A DNA stretch of 64,000 nt, taken from Puffinus mauretanicus. Taxonomy: Eukaryota; Chordata; Aves; Procellariiformes; Procellariidae. Below, piece after piece: positions 62,300-64,000 of this stretch. A program made the translations under genes and the position numbers. Below the pieces are notes generated by a model. The model worked only from the letters and a program-made list of their open reading frames with translations, ran no database searches and was not told where the DNA came from. The stretch is taken from NCBI GenBank assembly GCA_023333565.1, contig JAJKFH010003701.1, forward strand, positions 62,001 to 126,000. The letters run 5' to 3'. Numbering within the stretch: the first letter of the stretch is position 1; the number at the start of each line of letters is the position of its first letter.

Positions 62300-64000
62300 A
62301 CTTCTCTCCCTGACATTCGCACTTTCTCCATGTATTTGGGGTTGGCTGGTTTGTTTGATTACAGTTGAGTGTGCTGATTTAAAGTTAGTACCAGCTTAGT
62401 TGTTTCAGATCAGGTCGTCCTTCATAGTTGCTGGAGTTGTGGTAGGGTGGTCAGGGCTGCACACAGTTGCACCTGGAAGGGGGGAGAAGAGAAAGAACAG
62501 GTCTGCAAGCTGGGGCAACCCCTTCCCTCTCATGAGGCTTGAAGCCTGTGCCGACACTGGGGAGACCATCACCCCAAGTTTTCTTCTTGGTACCGTTATT
62601 CCACTTGCCAGCCTGCCTGTGTATCTAGTTTGCATCATTGACTGTTAATTTTTTTTTTTCCCCAGAAATTGCCACTCGTGTGTTGGACAGTGAGGCATGT
62701 GGCATGTTTAGGAAAATATTATGAACCCCCTCTTTGTCTTGTTTTTGCTTGCAAGTACGGCTTCTATCAGGTGCAGCTTCAGGCTGCCCCCAACTCCTGT
62801 GAATGTGTAGTCTGGAAGAAATGCATGCAGTTAGAGTTCTGTCCAGTCTTATTCTCTGAAAACCTCCTGCACTTTGCAGGTGTCTCGTTCTCTGCTGTTT
62901 GCAATAACTATTCTCTGTATATCTCAAGCGAGAGAGAGGGACAGGAGGGTATTAGAATGAGAAAATTGTCCTCTGGCACAAACCTGGCTATTTAAAAAGA
63001 AAAAAAAAAAAAGCCTGCAGCTAATTCTTGGATTTGGGTCCATGAGCAGCTGACTACATTTGCCATGAATGACAATTAGTAATGCCTAGAAACAACAACT
63101 AAACAGAGCAGAAATAAGATCGTCTGGGGAGAGAGGAAAAAACCAACAAAAACCACTGGATAACGCATATGCTATATTTTCAAAGTGGAATTAGTGAATC
63201 AAAACTATTTAGCTACTGTATGCACTTAAACTCTGGACCACCCTTGTGTGGAAGGTTTTCTTGGCTTAAATTTTCCTGTCTTTTGCCTTCTCCTCTTGCA
63301 TTAACAACAGCTAGTGCAGTACTAGCTCTCACTTCAGGAGGAAAGTCTACTTCCTCCTGCTGTCCTCCCCTCTCCTGCCCAGGGCTGTTTTTGGTGCCAT
63401 CTCATAGCACTTGTCAGTCCCAACAAATTAGTTTGAAAGTTAGGATAGCAATTCATTTGTGTTTTATCTTATTTTTCTTCTACTGTTCCCCTTTCTGTCC
63501 TTCCCAGTCACACCAGAAATGTAAATATTCATGGATGATCCATCCTCAGAGATGACTAAAATTGAATAAGAAATTCTACTTTAGCTCTGCCAGAATGAAA
63601 CTTGGATTCAAACACCTGGAGTGACTTACTTTTATTCCCTCTTAGAAAAACTGACGTAATGAAAATAAATGTGCTTCTACAAAGTCAATATTTCTTTCAA
63701 GTTCTGCCTGTGCTTTTATCAGCTTGGGGTGTGTATGTGGGAGAATGGTTAGAAAGAATATTCAGAAAAATGCTTTCTGGCAAAGAAAGAGATCACAGAT
63801 TAGATCAATTAAATTTCCACGGAAAAGAGAATTGAAGTGATTTAATTTTATCAACCAGAAATCTTACATCTGGGACCAGTTATGTTTTACTGGCAACTCT
63901 AGCAAATAAACTTTTTTGAGAAAATATCACAGGAAAAATAATTTTGTAAAACCTCAAAAACAAAGTCTGGCATGCAATTTCAAAACAAACATATGTACTT

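Larger units (their letters stand above)
47265..64000. other. AT-rich non-coding stretch to window end, probably intron
   Basis: About 17 kb with no recognised exon. The longest frames (151 codons minus at 51053-51508; 128 codons plus at 63169-63555; 108 codons plus at 62669-62995) match no family I know. It includes microsatellites, a 23-A run at 56010-56032, and GC-richer patches at 51080-51400, 52970-53275, 55380-55680, 56090-56290 and 62430-62600. If island B is a working promoter, this is the 5' part of a long first intron. Confidence 0.5.

Noticed and set aside
1..64000. A bacterial-type defence, toxin or biosynthetic system
   Set aside because: Composition, repeats (CR1, LTRs), CpG islands and splice signals indicate vertebrate nuclear DNA. 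No operon-like run of genes exists on either strand.

Overview
The window looks like non-coding nuclear DNA from a bird, probably lying around and inside the first intron of a large gene. The host call rests on repeats. Two inverted CR1 LINE 3' ends are present (21985-22594 and 37690-38240). The first still carries the 8-bp terminal repeats typical of CR1. There are also LTR-type segments that resemble endogenous retrovirus LTRs common in bird genomes (9118-10086, 10094-10340, 13471-13940). Base composition is AT-rich with few CpGs, apart from two CpG islands. No long open reading frame resembles a complete protein, and I see no bacterial-style gene organisation, rRNA, tRNA or CRISPR array.

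The most notable feature is a duplicated CpG island. A 771-bp GC-rich block at 34544-35314 recurs in the same orientation at 46491-47261, with a single base difference by my reading. Each copy looks like a promoter plus first coding exon on the + strand. An ATG opens a short hydrophobic leader (MWMLAVALLHSISH), and the exon ends at a good splice donor (ATG|GTGAGC). I do not recognise the gene. The leader suggests a secreted or membrane protein whose other exons lie outside the window or are too short to see. The copies are 11,947 bp apart. Their 3' flanks are unrelated, and their 5' flanks share only about 50 bp of imperfect similarity. This could be a false duplication in the assembly, a recent segmental duplication, or an older duplication homogenised by gene conversion. 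Sequence alone does not decide.

Layout: 1-9117 is AT-rich non-coding DNA with a GC-rich patch at 600-1060 and a TG microsatellite. 9118-10340 holds LTR-like sequence with a 103-bp internal tandem duplication. 13471-13940 is a third LTR-like segment. 13941-34470 is mostly unannotated, broken by CR1 copy 1. 34478-35317 is CpG island A. 35318-46406 lies between the islands and carries CR1 copy 2. 46407-47264 is CpG island B. 47265-64000 is AT-rich DNA, presumably intron if either island is a working promoter, with microsatellites and a few homeodomain-motif clusters that could be enhancers.

All calls were made by eye, with no alignment or database search. The CpG-island duplication and the CR1 calls are firm. 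LTR family names and regulatory calls are tentative.
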